From NCBI GenBank assembly GCA_031253995.1, contig JAIRVG010000017.1, forward strand, positions 1 to 36,603: 36,603 nucleotides of DNA. The letters run 5' to 3'. Under the pieces are notes generated by a model. It ran no database searches and was not told the DNA's origin. It worked only from the letters and a program-made list of their open reading frames with translations. The DNA is from Paucimonas sp. (lineage in GTDB: Bacteria > Pseudomonadota > Gammaproteobacteria > Pseudomonadales > Pseudomonadaceae). The first letter of the stretch is position 1; every line of letters begins with the position of its first letter. Both the position numbers and the translations under genes were made by a program. Shown here one piece after another: positions 7,757 to 16,206 of this stretch.

Positions 7757-9346
7757 ATGCAAACCTTCGACTACATCGTCATCGGCGCCGGTTCTGCCGG
7801 CTGCGCCCTCAGCGCACGCCTGGCCCAGGCCGGGCGCCAGGTCCTGCTGCTGGAAGCAGGACCCGCGGACAACCATCCGTACATCCATATCCCGGGCACC
7901 TTCATCCGCGTCCACGGCACCAGGCGCACCTGGATGTACCGCACCGAGCCGGAACCCTTCGTCAACCAGCGCCAGGTCTTCATTCCCCAGGGCCGCACAC
8001 TGGGCGGCGGCAGCGCGGTCAACGCGATGATCTACATCCGCGGCCAGGCCGAGGACTATGAAGAGTGGAAAGCCAGCGGCTGCCCCGGCTGGGGCTGGGA
8101 CGACGTGCTCCCGGTGTTCCGCCGCTGCGAGGGCAACGCCCGCCTGGGCGGCACCCTGCACGGCCAGTCCGGGCCGCTCAAGGTAAGCGACCCACGCCAC
8201 CGCCATCCCCTCAGCGAAGCCTTCGTCAGCGCCGCCGTGCAGGCCGGCGTACCGGCAAACGATGACTTCAACGGCGCCCGCCAGGAAGGCGCCGGCTTCT
8301 ACCAGACCACTACCAGCGAAGGCCGTCGCGCCAGTTCGGCGGTGTCCTACCTCAAGCCGCTGCGTGGCGATCCACGGCTCACGGTGCTGACCGAGACCCT
8401 GGTCACCAGCCTGTTGTTCGACGGCGACCGCGTGGTGGGGGTCAAGGCCAGCGACAGCCATGGCCAGCCGGTGACCTTCCGTGCCCGCGCCGAGGTGATC
8501 GTCAGCGCCGGGGCCATCGCCTCGCCGAAGCTGCTGATGCTCTCCGGCATCGGCCCGCGCGAGCACCTGCAGGACATGGGCATCACCCCGCGCGTCGACC
8601 TGCCCGGCGTCGGCGAGAATTTCCAGGACCACTTGAGCGCCTCGGTCTATGCCCGCACGCGCAAGCCGGATAGTCTGCTCGGCCATGACCGCGGCCTGCG
8701 TGCCCTCGGTCACGGGCTCAAGTACCTGGCCTCGCGCAAGGGCCTGCTCAGCTCCAACGTGGTGGAAAGCGGCGCCTTCGTCGATGCCACCGGCTGCGGC
8801 CGCCCGGACGTGCAGTTCCACGTGGTGCCGGCGCTGGTGGGGGATATCGACCGCCTGCCGCCGGAGGGCCATGGCCTGTCCGTCAACCCCTGCGCCCTGC
8901 GCCCGCGCTCCCGCGGCCGCCTGCGCCTGAAAAGCGCCGACCCGCTGGACGAGGTGGCGCTGAACGCCAACTACCTGAGCGACCCGGAGGACATGAAGAC
9001 CATGGTCGCCGGGGTGAAGATGGCCCGCCGCATCCTCCGTGCCCCGGCCCTGGCCGAGGTGGTGGAGGGCATGCTGATGCTGCCGGACGAGGACGACGTG
9101 CCGGACGAGGTGTTCGAGGACTACGTGCGCAAGGTCGCCAAGACCGTGTTCCACCCCGCCGGCACCTGCCGCATGGGCCAGGACCCGGGCGCGGTGGTGG
9201 CGCCGGACCTGCGGGTGCATGGGGTCAAGGGCCTGCGCGTGGCCGATGCCTCGATCATGCCGACCATCGTCAGCGGCAACACCAATGCGCCGAGCATCAT
9301 GATCGGCGAGCGTTGCGCGGACTTCATCCTCGCCGCCCAAGCCTGA
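7757..9346 (+). CDS. GMC-family FAD-dependent alcohol oxidoreductase (choline dehydrogenase-like)
   Basis: A glucose-methanol-choline flavoprotein, 529 residues (family usually 520-560). The N-terminus carries the ADP-binding fold of FAD (YIVIGAGSAGCALSARLA), GMC signature 1 (PQGRTLGGGSAVNAMIYIRG) and signature 2 (GAIASPKLLMLSGIGP). The catalytic pair is present: His466 in FHPAGTCRMG and Asn510 in SGNTNAPSIMIGERCADFI. It oxidises a primary alcohol to an aldehyde and passes electrons to the respiratory chain or oxygen. The absence of a betB/betI context and the presence of an MFS importer argue against true BetA; more likely it oxidises the cluster's own alcohol. The start is ATG 7757 with a weak AGAG upstream. 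Confidence 0.92.
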   Translation: MQTFDYIVIGAGSAGCALSARLAQAGRQVLLLEAGPADNHPYIHIPGTFIRVHGTRRTWMYRTEPEPFVNQRQVFIPQGRTLGGGSAVNAMIYIRGQAEDYEEWKASGCPGWGWDDVLPVFRRCEGNARLGGTLHGQSGPLKVSDPRHRHPLSEAFVSAAVQAGVPANDDFNGARQEGAGFYQTTTSEGRRASSAVSYLKPLRGDPRLTVLTETLVTSLLFDGDRVVGVKASDSHGQPVTFRARAEVIVSAGAIASPKLLMLSGIGPREHLQDMGITPRVDLPGVGENFQDHLSASVYARTRKPDSLLGHDRGLRALGHGLKYLASRKGLLSSNVVESGAFVDATGCGRPDVQFHVVPALVGDIDRLPPEGHGLSVNPCALRPRSRGRLRLKSADPLDEVALNANYLSDPEDMKTMVAGVKMARRILRAPALAEVVEGMLMLPDEDDVPDEVFEDYVRKVAKTVFHPAGTCRMGQDPGAVVAPDLRVHGVKGLRVADASIMPTIVSGNTNAPSIMIGERCADFILAAQA

Positions 9347-9413
9347 CCGGAGGTCTTCCCGCAAGGATGCGGACTCGCTACTTCGCCGATACAACAATTA
9401 CAAGAGTGCCGCG

Positions 9414-10754
9414 ATGAACCTCATAGCCCGCAACACCTTCGACAACGAGCAGGACAGCGTCCTGTACAACCGCATTGCCTGGCGGCTGCTGCCGTTTCTT
9501 TTCGTGCTCTACATCATCGCCTTCCTCGATCGGGTCAACGTCGGCTTCGCCAAGCTGCAGATGGCCGCCGACATCGGCCTGAGCGACCTGGCCTTCGGCT
9601 TCGGCGCCGGGGTGTTCTTCATCGGCTACTGCCTGTGCGAGATTCCCAGCAACATGATGCTGCAGAAGGTCGGCGCGCGTTTCTGGATCACCCGGATCAT
9701 GGTGATGTGGGGGCTGCTGTCGGTATCGATGCTGTTCGTCCAGACCCCCAACCAGTTCTACGTGCTGCGCTTCTTGCTGGGCATGGCCGAGGCCGGTTTC
9801 TACCCCGGCGTGGTGCTGTACATGACCTACTGGTTCCCTTCTCATGCCCGTTCCCAGGGCATGGCCTGGTTCAACCTCGGCATCGCCATGGCCGGGGTGA
9901 TCGGCAGCCCGCTGTCGGGCTGGATCATGCAGACCTTCGCCGGCGTGGGCGGCATGGCCGGCTGGCAGTGGCTGTTCCTGCTGGAAGGCATGCCGGCGGT
10001 GATCCTCGGCATCGTGGTGTTCTTCTACCTCGACGACCGCCCGGGCAAGGTCCACTGGCTGAGCGCCGAGCAGAACGCGCGGGTGGTGCGCCAGCTCGCC
10101 GAGCAGCGCAGCGCCCAGGAGCAGGCCGGTGCCGGCCACAACTTCCGCGCAGCCTTCGTCAACAAGGACCTGTGGCGCCTGATCTACGTGAACTTCGCGC
10201 TGCTGTGCGGGACCTACGGCGTGTCGTTCTGGCTGCCGCAGATCGTGCGCAACCTGGGCATCGAGAGCCTGACCCAGACCGGCTTCATCGCCGCGATCCC
10301 GTTCGCCGTGGCCTCGGTGGTGATGATCCTGGTCAGCCGCCATTCCGACCGCACCCGCGAACGGCGCTGGCACGGCACCCTGTGCAACCTGGCGTCGGCG
10401 GCGGGCCTGGCCATGGCGGCGTTCTTCCATGACCAGCCGGTGCTGTCCCTGGCCGGGTTGAGCCTGGCCATGTCCGGTGGCCTGGCCGGCTTCTGCGTGT
10501 TGTGGGCCTTGCCGGGGGTGTTGCTGACCGGTACCGCGGCGGCGGCGGGCATCGCCCTGATCGCCACCATCGGCAACCTCGGCGGCTATGCCAGCCCGTT
10601 CATGATGGGCTGGATCAAACAGAGCAGCGGGCACCTGGAATACGGCCTGTACGTGCTGGCGGTGATGACCGTGCTGGGGGCGCTGGCGATGTCCGGCGTG
10701 AAGCCGCCGAGCAGCCGGCAGTCGCGCCCGCTGGGACAGCCTTCGACGATTTAG
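9414..10754 (+). CDS. MFS transporter, anion:cation symporter (ACS) type
   Basis: Inner-membrane major-facilitator importer of 446 residues with about 12 hydrophobic segments. The N-terminal FLDRVNVGFAKLQM and the loop after TM2 through EIPSNMMLQKVGARFWITRI are characteristic of the ACS subfamily (tartrate, phthalate, glucarate and hydroxy-acid transporters). It probably imports the organic-acid substrate of cluster B by proton symport. ATG 9414 has a purine-rich AAGAG about 8 bases upstream. It lies 67 bases after the GMC gene on the same strand, so it likely belongs to the same transcript. Substrate unknown. Confidence 0.9.
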   Translation: MNLIARNTFDNEQDSVLYNRIAWRLLPFLFVLYIIAFLDRVNVGFAKLQMAADIGLSDLAFGFGAGVFFIGYCLCEIPSNMMLQKVGARFWITRIMVMWGLLSVSMLFVQTPNQFYVLRFLLGMAEAGFYPGVVLYMTYWFPSHARSQGMAWFNLGIAMAGVIGSPLSGWIMQTFAGVGGMAGWQWLFLLEGMPAVILGIVVFFYLDDRPGKVHWLSAEQNARVVRQLAEQRSAQEQAGAGHNFRAAFVNKDLWRLIYVNFALLCGTYGVSFWLPQIVRNLGIESLTQTGFIAAIPFAVASVVMILVSRHSDRTRERRWHGTLCNLASAAGLAMAAFFHDQPVLSLAGLSLAMSGGLAGFCVLWALPGVLLTGTAAAAGIALIATIGNLGGYASPFMMGWIKQSSGHLEYGLYVLAVMTVLGALAMSGVKPPSSRQSRPLGQPSTI

Positions 10755-10777
10755 TGTTGCGCACCAACACAAGTGTT
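10754..10777. promoter_or_regulatory. Overlapping inverted repeats upstream of the IclR gene
   Basis: GTGTTG (10754-10759) pairs with CAACAC (10765-10770), and AACAC (10766-10770) pairs again with GTGTT (10773-10777), so three GTGTT/AACAC half-sites are packed in 24 bases just upstream of the regulator. Such arrays are common for autoregulated IclR proteins. The first repeat overlaps the MFS stop codon. Confidence 0.4.
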
Positions 10778-10829
10778 TCGCCGAGCGATACAATCGGCCA
10801 CTTTCCCCATCACGGATCGAGGTGACCGA

Positions 10830-11630
10830 TTGGACCAGCAAGAAGAAAAGCCCAGCAGCGGTCCGGCGCTGCTGGAGTCGGTGGAAATGGTCTTCCGCCT
10901 GCTCGATGAACTCACCGCCGCCCGGCGTCCGCTGGGCGTGACCGAACTGGCGCAACTGCTGCAGACGGCCAAGCCGCGCACCTACCGCCACCTCGCCTCC
11001 ATGCGCCAGTTGGGCATCCTCGAACAGGATCCTTCCACCGAGAAGTACATGCTGGGTGCGCGGCTGGTGGCGTATGGCGAGGCCGCTGGCGAGCAGTTTG
11101 ACCTGCGTGCCATCGCCGATCCCTATCTCACCCGTATCCGTGACGCCACCGGGCAGACCGCCTTGCTCGCCGTGGCCACCCATGACACGGCGCTGGTGGT
11201 GTCCTGTGTCGAGTCCAAGGCCAACGTGTGCATTTCGGTGAAGCCGGGCAACCGTGTGTTGCCGTACTGCTCGGCGCAGGGGCGCACGGTGCTGGCGTTT
11301 GCCGATGCGGCGAGCCAGCAGCGGGTGATGCGGCGCAAGATGCCGCAGCTGACCGAGCGCACCCTGCATGAGCCGGAGGCATTGGCGCAGCGGCTGGAGC
11401 TGATTCGTGAGCGGCTGTATGACGATGCGGATGGCGAGGTGACGCTGGGGATCAATGCCTTGTGCTGCCCGATCTTCCGCGAGAACGACCAGATCGTCGG
11501 GACCATCGGTATCGTCGGACCGAGCGCGGCGATCCCGTCGCCACCGCCGGCGGCGATGTTGCGGGAGCTGCAGTCGGCGGCGGCGGAGATCAGCGAGCGG
11601 TTGCATGCCGGGACTTATCAGCGCCTGTAG
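10830..11630 (+). CDS. IclR-family transcriptional regulator
   Basis: A 266-residue cytoplasmic regulator. An N-terminal winged helix (LLDELTAARRPLGVTELAQLLQTAKPRTYRHL, about residues 20-50) is followed by the IclR effector-binding domain (AYGEAAGEQFDLRAIADPYL through CCPIFRENDQIVGTIGIVGPS, ending about residue 255). The best start is TTG 10830, preceded by GAGGTG at 10819-10824; an upstream ATG at 10773 has no Shine-Dalgarno, overlaps the inverted repeats and gives an odd extension. It closes the + arm of cluster B and is its likely local regulator, responding to the substrate or an intermediate. Confidence 0.88.
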   Translation: MDQQEEKPSSGPALLESVEMVFRLLDELTAARRPLGVTELAQLLQTAKPRTYRHLASMRQLGILEQDPSTEKYMLGARLVAYGEAAGEQFDLRAIADPYLTRIRDATGQTALLAVATHDTALVVSCVESKANVCISVKPGNRVLPYCSAQGRTVLAFADAASQQRVMRRKMPQLTERTLHEPEALAQRLELIRERLYDDADGEVTLGINALCCPIFRENDQIVGTIGIVGPSAAIPSPPPAAMLRELQSAAAEISERLHAGTYQRL

Positions 11631-11815
11631 TGCTTGCCTTGGGATGTGCAGCGCCCTTGAGATCGAGCGCCGCACACCCCAAGGCTTACACCCGGCAGCC
11701 ACCATGTCCGTCCCCGACACCCCTTTGTCCGTATCCCACCCCCCGCCAGGATTGTCCCGACACCTCAGCCTGCCAAGATGAATCCACGGATTCACGACGC
11801 AGGAGGTGGAAGGTT

Positions 11816-13177
11816 TTGGGCGCGCTTGCCAGTATTTCGAACAACGACGCGGTGCTGCATTTCGGCCGCTACGCACTGCACGCCAACCAGCGCCAGCTCC
11901 TCGCCGGGGACGAGCCGCTGCGCATCGGCGGGCGTGCCCTGGATATCCTCCAGGTGCTGCTGGAACAACCCGGCAGCGTCGTCGACAAGCAGACCCTGAT
12001 CGCCCGCACCTGGCCCGACAGCGTGGTCGAGGAAATCAACCTGCGGGTGCATATCTCCGCCCTGCGCCGGGCCCTCGGCGACGGCTTCATCGCCCACGTA
12101 CCCGGGCAGGGCTACCGCTTCGTCGCCCCGGTGCGGCGCGAGGGGCAGGGCGCCCCGCACAACCTGCCCACCCGCCTGACCCGCCTGATCGGCCGCGACG
12201 ATGAACTCGCCGCCCTCGGCAAACTGCTTGCACAGCGCCGCCTGGTGACCCTCAGCGGCCCGGTGGGCGTGGGCAAGAGTGCCCTGGCCCTGGGCGCGGC
12301 CGAAGGGCAGGTGCAGCGTTGGCGCGATGGTGTCTGGCTGATGGATTTCGCCCAGGCGCAGTGCCCGCGGGAGGCGGTGACCACGCTGCTGCGCGAGCAG
12401 GGCCTCGACCCGTGCGAGGACTGTCCCCTGGGCGGACTGCCGGGCTACCTGCTGGAACGTCGCCTGCTGCTGGTGCTGGACCATTGCGAAGCCCTGCCCC
12501 AGGGCAGTCGGCGCCTGGCCGAGGCGCTGCTGGCTCTGGCGCCGGGGGTGACGATCCTGGCGGTGAGCCGCGAGCCGCTGCGCATCCGCGGTGAAACCCT
12601 GCTGTCGCTGCTGCCCCTGGCGGTGCCGCCCAGCAGCGACGGGCACAGTGTCGAGCAGTTCATGAGTTATCCCGCAGTGCGCCTGTTCGTCGCCTGCGCC
12701 CAGGCTCGCCAGGCGGATTTCTGCCTGCGCCCGCAGGACCTCAAGCCGCTCTGGGAAATCTGCCGGCGCCTGGACGGCCTGCCGCTGGCCCTGGAACTGG
12801 CGGCAGCGCAGATCGACGTGCTGGCCCTGGTGGGCCTGCGCGCACAACTCAATGCAGGCTTGCAGGTGCTCAACCGCGGCCGGCGCACCGCCCAGGCCCG
12901 CCACCAATCCCTGCGGGCGGCGCTGGACTGGAGCTTCCAGCGGCTGTCCAGCACCGAGCAACAGGTACTGCGCCGCCTGGCGCAACTGAGCCGGGCCTTC
13001 AGCCTGGAACAGGCGGTGACCCATGTCGCGGTCGAGGGCATCAGCCCGTTACGGGCAGTGCGGGCGGTGGAGCAACTGGCGGCCAAGTCGCTGCTGACGC
13101 CGCACGACGCGCCGCTGACCTACCGGGTGCTCAACAGTACTCGCTGGTACGTGGAGCAGGGCGCTCAGCCGGCATAA
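11816..13177 (+). CDS. Winged-helix/NTPase transcriptional regulator lacking the TPR half
   Basis: A 453-residue protein with an OmpR-type winged helix (about residues 10-100, including PLRIGGRALDILQVLLEQPG and VPGQGYRFVAPV) and an NB-ARC-like NTPase: Walker A GPVGVGKSALAL, Walker B LLLVLDHCEAL, sensor-like ILAVSREPLRI. It stops just after the ATPase helical region (TYRVLNSTRWYVEQG), at the point where the neighbouring 927-residue paralogue (TRCYAQGKLQQAG) continues into TPR repeats. Start is TTG 11816 with a perfect AGGAGG at 11801-11806; no ATG in frame fits. The gene is convergent with its paralogue and their 3' ends overlap by 13 bases. The 185 bases before it hold no other gene. Signal sensed unknown. 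Confidence 0.85.
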   Translation: MGALASISNNDAVLHFGRYALHANQRQLLAGDEPLRIGGRALDILQVLLEQPGSVVDKQTLIARTWPDSVVEEINLRVHISALRRALGDGFIAHVPGQGYRFVAPVRREGQGAPHNLPTRLTRLIGRDDELAALGKLLAQRRLVTLSGPVGVGKSALALGAAEGQVQRWRDGVWLMDFAQAQCPREAVTTLLREQGLDPCEDCPLGGLPGYLLERRLLLVLDHCEALPQGSRRLAEALLALAPGVTILAVSREPLRIRGETLLSLLPLAVPPSSDGHSVEQFMSYPAVRLFVACAQARQADFCLRPQDLKPLWEICRRLDGLPLALELAAAQIDVLALVGLRAQLNAGLQVLNRGRRTAQARHQSLRAALDWSFQRLSSTEQQVLRRLAQLSRAFSLEQAVTHVAVEGISPLRAVRAVEQLAAKSLLTPHDAPLTYRVLNSTRWYVEQGAQPA

Positions 13178-15948
13178 CGGTCCGGCGAGGCCTCGCGGGC
13201 GGGCAGTCGTTCCAGCAGGTGCCTGGCCTGCAGCAGCTCGGTGGTGTCGAACCCTTCGCTGAAACGCGCATACACCGGGGCCAATAGTTGCCGCGCCGGC
13301 AGCGGCCGGCCGTCCTCCAGCCACAACTGCGCCAGCGCACAGGCGCTGCGCAGTTCCCAGACCAGCGCCTGCTGCTTGCGGGCGATGCCCAGGGCCTTGA
13401 GCAGCAGCACTTCGGCGTCCTGGCGGTGGCTGTCCAGCAGTTGCGTGGCGCGGGAGCAGAGCAGGGCGGCACTGGCCCAGCCGGCGTGGCCGTTGTGGGC
13501 GCGGGCCAGTCGGGCGTCGTCGACCCGCCCCGGGACCAGGGTCGCCAGCAGGTCGCCGAGCAGGCCATCGGTCGGTGTCGGCGGCGCCGGATCGATACCG
13601 AAGGCCGCCGCATAATGCCCGGCCCAGTCCTGGAACAGCCACAGTGCATGGCGCTCGGCATAGTCGCGCAGCAGGAGTACCCGTTGCCGGGCCAGGTCGC
13701 GTTCGCCGTTGTACCAGGGCATCACGCAGCCGCTCAGGGCCAGGGTGTAGCACACCGTGGTGCCGTGGTTGATCTGCAAGGCCAGGTCGAGCGCCTGGTC
13801 TGCGGTGCGCGCGGCCTGTTCCAGCAGGCCTTGCAGCCAGAGGATGCGCGCCAGCAGGGTGAGGGCGGCGACGCTCTGGTCGTACTGCACGCCGAAGCCG
13901 TGGGTGAAGCGGTTGAGACGGCCACTGTGGGCCATGCGCTGCAGGGCGTCCTCGGCTTCGCGGCGGGCTGCTTCCTGGTCGCCGCAGAAGTGCAGGCCCA
14001 GGCCTCTCAGGCGTTGTGCGCTGAGGGCCAGCAACGGGTCCTCGGCCGGTCCGTGACGGTCGAAATCACGGCTCAGTTGCAGGGCCTGCAGATATTCGCC
14101 GCGGTACAGGTTGACCGCCATATGTCCGGAAATCGCCCGCAACTGGCCCGGCAGGTCGCCGTGCCGTTCGGCCAGTTCGCGGGCGCTGGCGAAGGCCTCC
14201 AGGGTCTGCGCGGTGCCGCCCTGGCCGTGGTAGCTGAAGGTGCCCATGGCCAGCTTGAGGTTGACGTGCAGTTGCCAGCCGGGATGGGCTTCGCTGTCGA
14301 GGCGGCGCAGGGCCTTGCGGATATACCGACCATGTTCCGCGAGCAGCGACAACTCCTGCCAGAGGGGCGCCGACGCCGCGGTCAGGCGCGCGCCGAGCAG
14401 GCCGGCATCGCTGCTGGCGAAGCTCCATTCCAGCGCCGCGCGCAGATCGTCCAGGCCGCGGGCGTACCGCTCCAGCCACTGCCCGGTGCTGGTCAGCGCC
14501 CATTCACGTTCCGCCTGCTGCATCACCGCCAGCAGGCGCTCGGCGTGGCGCTTCTGCGCATCGGGCAGCTCGCCGGCCTGTTGCAGCTTGCCCTGGGCGT
14601 AGCAACGGGTGGTGTCGAGCATGCGATAGAACACCTCTTCATCGCCCACATCGACGTTCAGCAGCGACTTGCTCACCAGTTGGCTGACGGCGTCGAGCAC
14701 GTCCTCCGGGGCCAGGCGTTCGCCGGCGGCCAGGGCCAGCGCCGAGTTGAGGGTGAAGCCGCCGCGGAACACGCTGAGGCGGCGCAGGCAGGTGCGTTCG
14801 CTGTCGGCGAGCAACTGGAAGCTCCAGTCGAGGGTGGCGCCGAGCAGGTGCTGGCGGCGTTCTTCGGCGGGCGGCGTGGCGAGGTGGCGGCGCAGGTCGT
14901 CGAGCAAGGCATCGAGGCCGAGGGTGTCCAGTTGCGCCGCCGCCAGTTCCAGGGCCAGGGGAATGCCGTCGAGGTGACGGCAGAGGGCGATCACCGTGGC
15001 CAGGTTGTCGGTGTCCAGTTCGAAGCTTTCCCGGCTGGCCATGGCCCGTTCGACGAACAGTTGCACCGCGCCGTAGCCGAGGGCCTGCCGAGGATCGACC
15101 ACGCCCTCGTCCGGCGGGCATTCCAGGGCGTCCAGGCGTTGCAGGCATTCGCCCTCGGCGCGCAGGCTTTCGCGGCTGGTGACCAGGATCTGCAACTGCG
15201 GGGCGCAGCGCAGCAGGTGTTCGACCAGGGTGGCGACCGAGTCCACCAGGTGTTCGGCGTTGTCGATCACCAGCAGCAGGTGGCGCTCGCGCAGCCAGGT
15301 GCAGAGGGCGTCAAGGGGGGCCTGGTCGGGCAGGGTCAGGCCGAGTACGCCGGCGAGGTTGCTGACGATGGTGGAGGGGTTGCTCAGCGGGCTGAGGTCG
15401 AGCAGGCGCACGCCGTCGCGGTAGTGGCCGAGCAGTTGCTCGGCGACGCGCAGGGCCACGGTGGTCTTGCCGATGCCGCCGGGGCCGGCAAGGGTCAGCA
15501 GGCGCTGGCAGGTCAGTTGCCCGAGCAGCTGGTTGACCAGCATCTGCCGGCCGATCAGGCGGGTTCGGCGCAGCGGCAGGTTGTGCTGCGCCTCGCCGGG
15601 GATGGGCGTCGGGGATTCGCCGGCCTGTACCAGCGGGGCGACGAAGCTGTAGCCGCGCTGGGCCACGGTGACGATATAGCGCTGGCCGTTCTGGCCATCG
15701 CCGAGGGCCTTGCGCAGGGCGGCGATATGCACCCGCAGGCTGATTTCCTCGACCACCGTGTCGGGCCAGACCCGGGCCATCAGCTGCGGCTTGCCCACCA
15801 CTTCGCCAGGGTGTTCCAGCAATACCAGGAGGATGTCCATGGCGCGCCGGCCCAGGCGCAGGGGACGGTCGTTCTCGACGATCAGGCGCTGGTCGGGGAA
15901 GACCCGGTAGGGGCCGAACTGCACGGCCGGTTCACGGTTGCGACTCAC
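13165..15948 (-). CDS. Winged-helix/NB-ARC ATPase/TPR transcriptional regulator (LuxR/SARP-like STAND protein)
   Basis: A 927-residue STAND-type regulator. Order: OmpR-like winged helix (residues ~5-105, with LRLGRRAMDILLVLLEHPGE and RGYSFVAPLVQAG), NB-ARC ATPase (Walker A AGPGGIGKTTVAL, Walker B HLLLVIDNAEHL, QILVTSRESLR, GIPLALELAAAQLD), then a long helical TPR-like C-terminal half from about residue 430. Such proteins oligomerise on ligand plus ATP and activate neighbouring genes. It is divergent from the ABM-amidohydrolase-ycaC operon, which it probably controls. Start ATG 15948 is preceded by an AGGAGCCAG Shine-Dalgarno region. Confidence 0.9.
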   Translation of the reverse strand: MSRNREPAVQFGPYRVFPDQRLIVENDRPLRLGRRAMDILLVLLEHPGEVVGKPQLMARVWPDTVVEEISLRVHIAALRKALGDGQNGQRYIVTVAQRGYSFVAPLVQAGESPTPIPGEAQHNLPLRRTRLIGRQMLVNQLLGQLTCQRLLTLAGPGGIGKTTVALRVAEQLLGHYRDGVRLLDLSPLSNPSTIVSNLAGVLGLTLPDQAPLDALCTWLRERHLLLVIDNAEHLVDSVATLVEHLLRCAPQLQILVTSRESLRAEGECLQRLDALECPPDEGVVDPRQALGYGAVQLFVERAMASRESFELDTDNLATVIALCRHLDGIPLALELAAAQLDTLGLDALLDDLRRHLATPPAEERRQHLLGATLDWSFQLLADSERTCLRRLSVFRGGFTLNSALALAAGERLAPEDVLDAVSQLVSKSLLNVDVGDEEVFYRMLDTTRCYAQGKLQQAGELPDAQKRHAERLLAVMQQAEREWALTSTGQWLERYARGLDDLRAALEWSFASSDAGLLGARLTAASAPLWQELSLLAEHGRYIRKALRRLDSEAHPGWQLHVNLKLAMGTFSYHGQGGTAQTLEAFASARELAERHGDLPGQLRAISGHMAVNLYRGEYLQALQLSRDFDRHGPAEDPLLALSAQRLRGLGLHFCGDQEAARREAEDALQRMAHSGRLNRFTHGFGVQYDQSVAALTLLARILWLQGLLEQAARTADQALDLALQINHGTTVCYTLALSGCVMPWYNGERDLARQRVLLLRDYAERHALWLFQDWAGHYAAAFGIDPAPPTPTDGLLGDLLATLVPGRVDDARLARAHNGHAGWASAALLCSRATQLLDSHRQDAEVLLLKALGIARKQQALVWELRSACALAQLWLEDGRPLPARQLLAPVYARFSEGFDTTELLQARHLLERLPAREASPDRYAG

Positions 15949-16129
15949 ATCTGGCTCCTGGCCTGTTCCGACTATCGGCAGAGTCCCTGCGAGGGCTCTG
16001 GCCTGTGGTTTTCGCGCATGGTGGGCGGGTTCGTGCGGGAACGCAACGCCTGGACGTCATCCGTGCCGTCTACGCTTGTACCTCCCGCAAGGGCCCGCGT
16101 CGAAAGACATTACGCCGCCAGGGGGGATA

Positions 16130-16145
16130 ATTAACAACGATTAAC
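16130..16145 (+). promoter_or_regulatory. ATTAAC direct repeat, candidate winged-helix binding site
   Basis: ATTAAC occurs at 16130-16135 and again at 16140-16145, one helical turn (10 bases) apart, in an AT-rich patch within the 258-base intergenic region between the 927-residue regulator and the ABM operon. Tandem direct repeats with a 10-11 base period are how OmpR-type winged-helix dimers bind DNA. No clear -10/-35 pair was recognised nearby, and the rest of the region holds no gene. Confidence 0.4.
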
Positions 16146-16206
16146 TCGGCATCACCCGCTTCACGCCCAAGAATCCATCGGATCAAGCGCTAACGGGGAA
16201 CATCGC

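Noticed and set aside
7757..9346. GMC gene as betA of glycine-betaine synthesis
   Set aside because: No betB-type betaine aldehyde dehydrogenase, betI or choline transporter is adjacent; the neighbours indicate organic-acid catabolism.
9378..11876. Long antisense open frame (832 codons) on the - strand
   Set aside because: It lies opposite the MFS and IclR genes, encodes a His/Gln/Arg-rich sequence with no recognisable fold, and is the usual by-product of high third-position GC.
13288..16134. Long + strand open frame opposite the 927-residue regulator
   Set aside because: Composition is Gln/Ala/Gly-rich with no domain; the - strand frame has clear winged-helix, Walker and TPR features.
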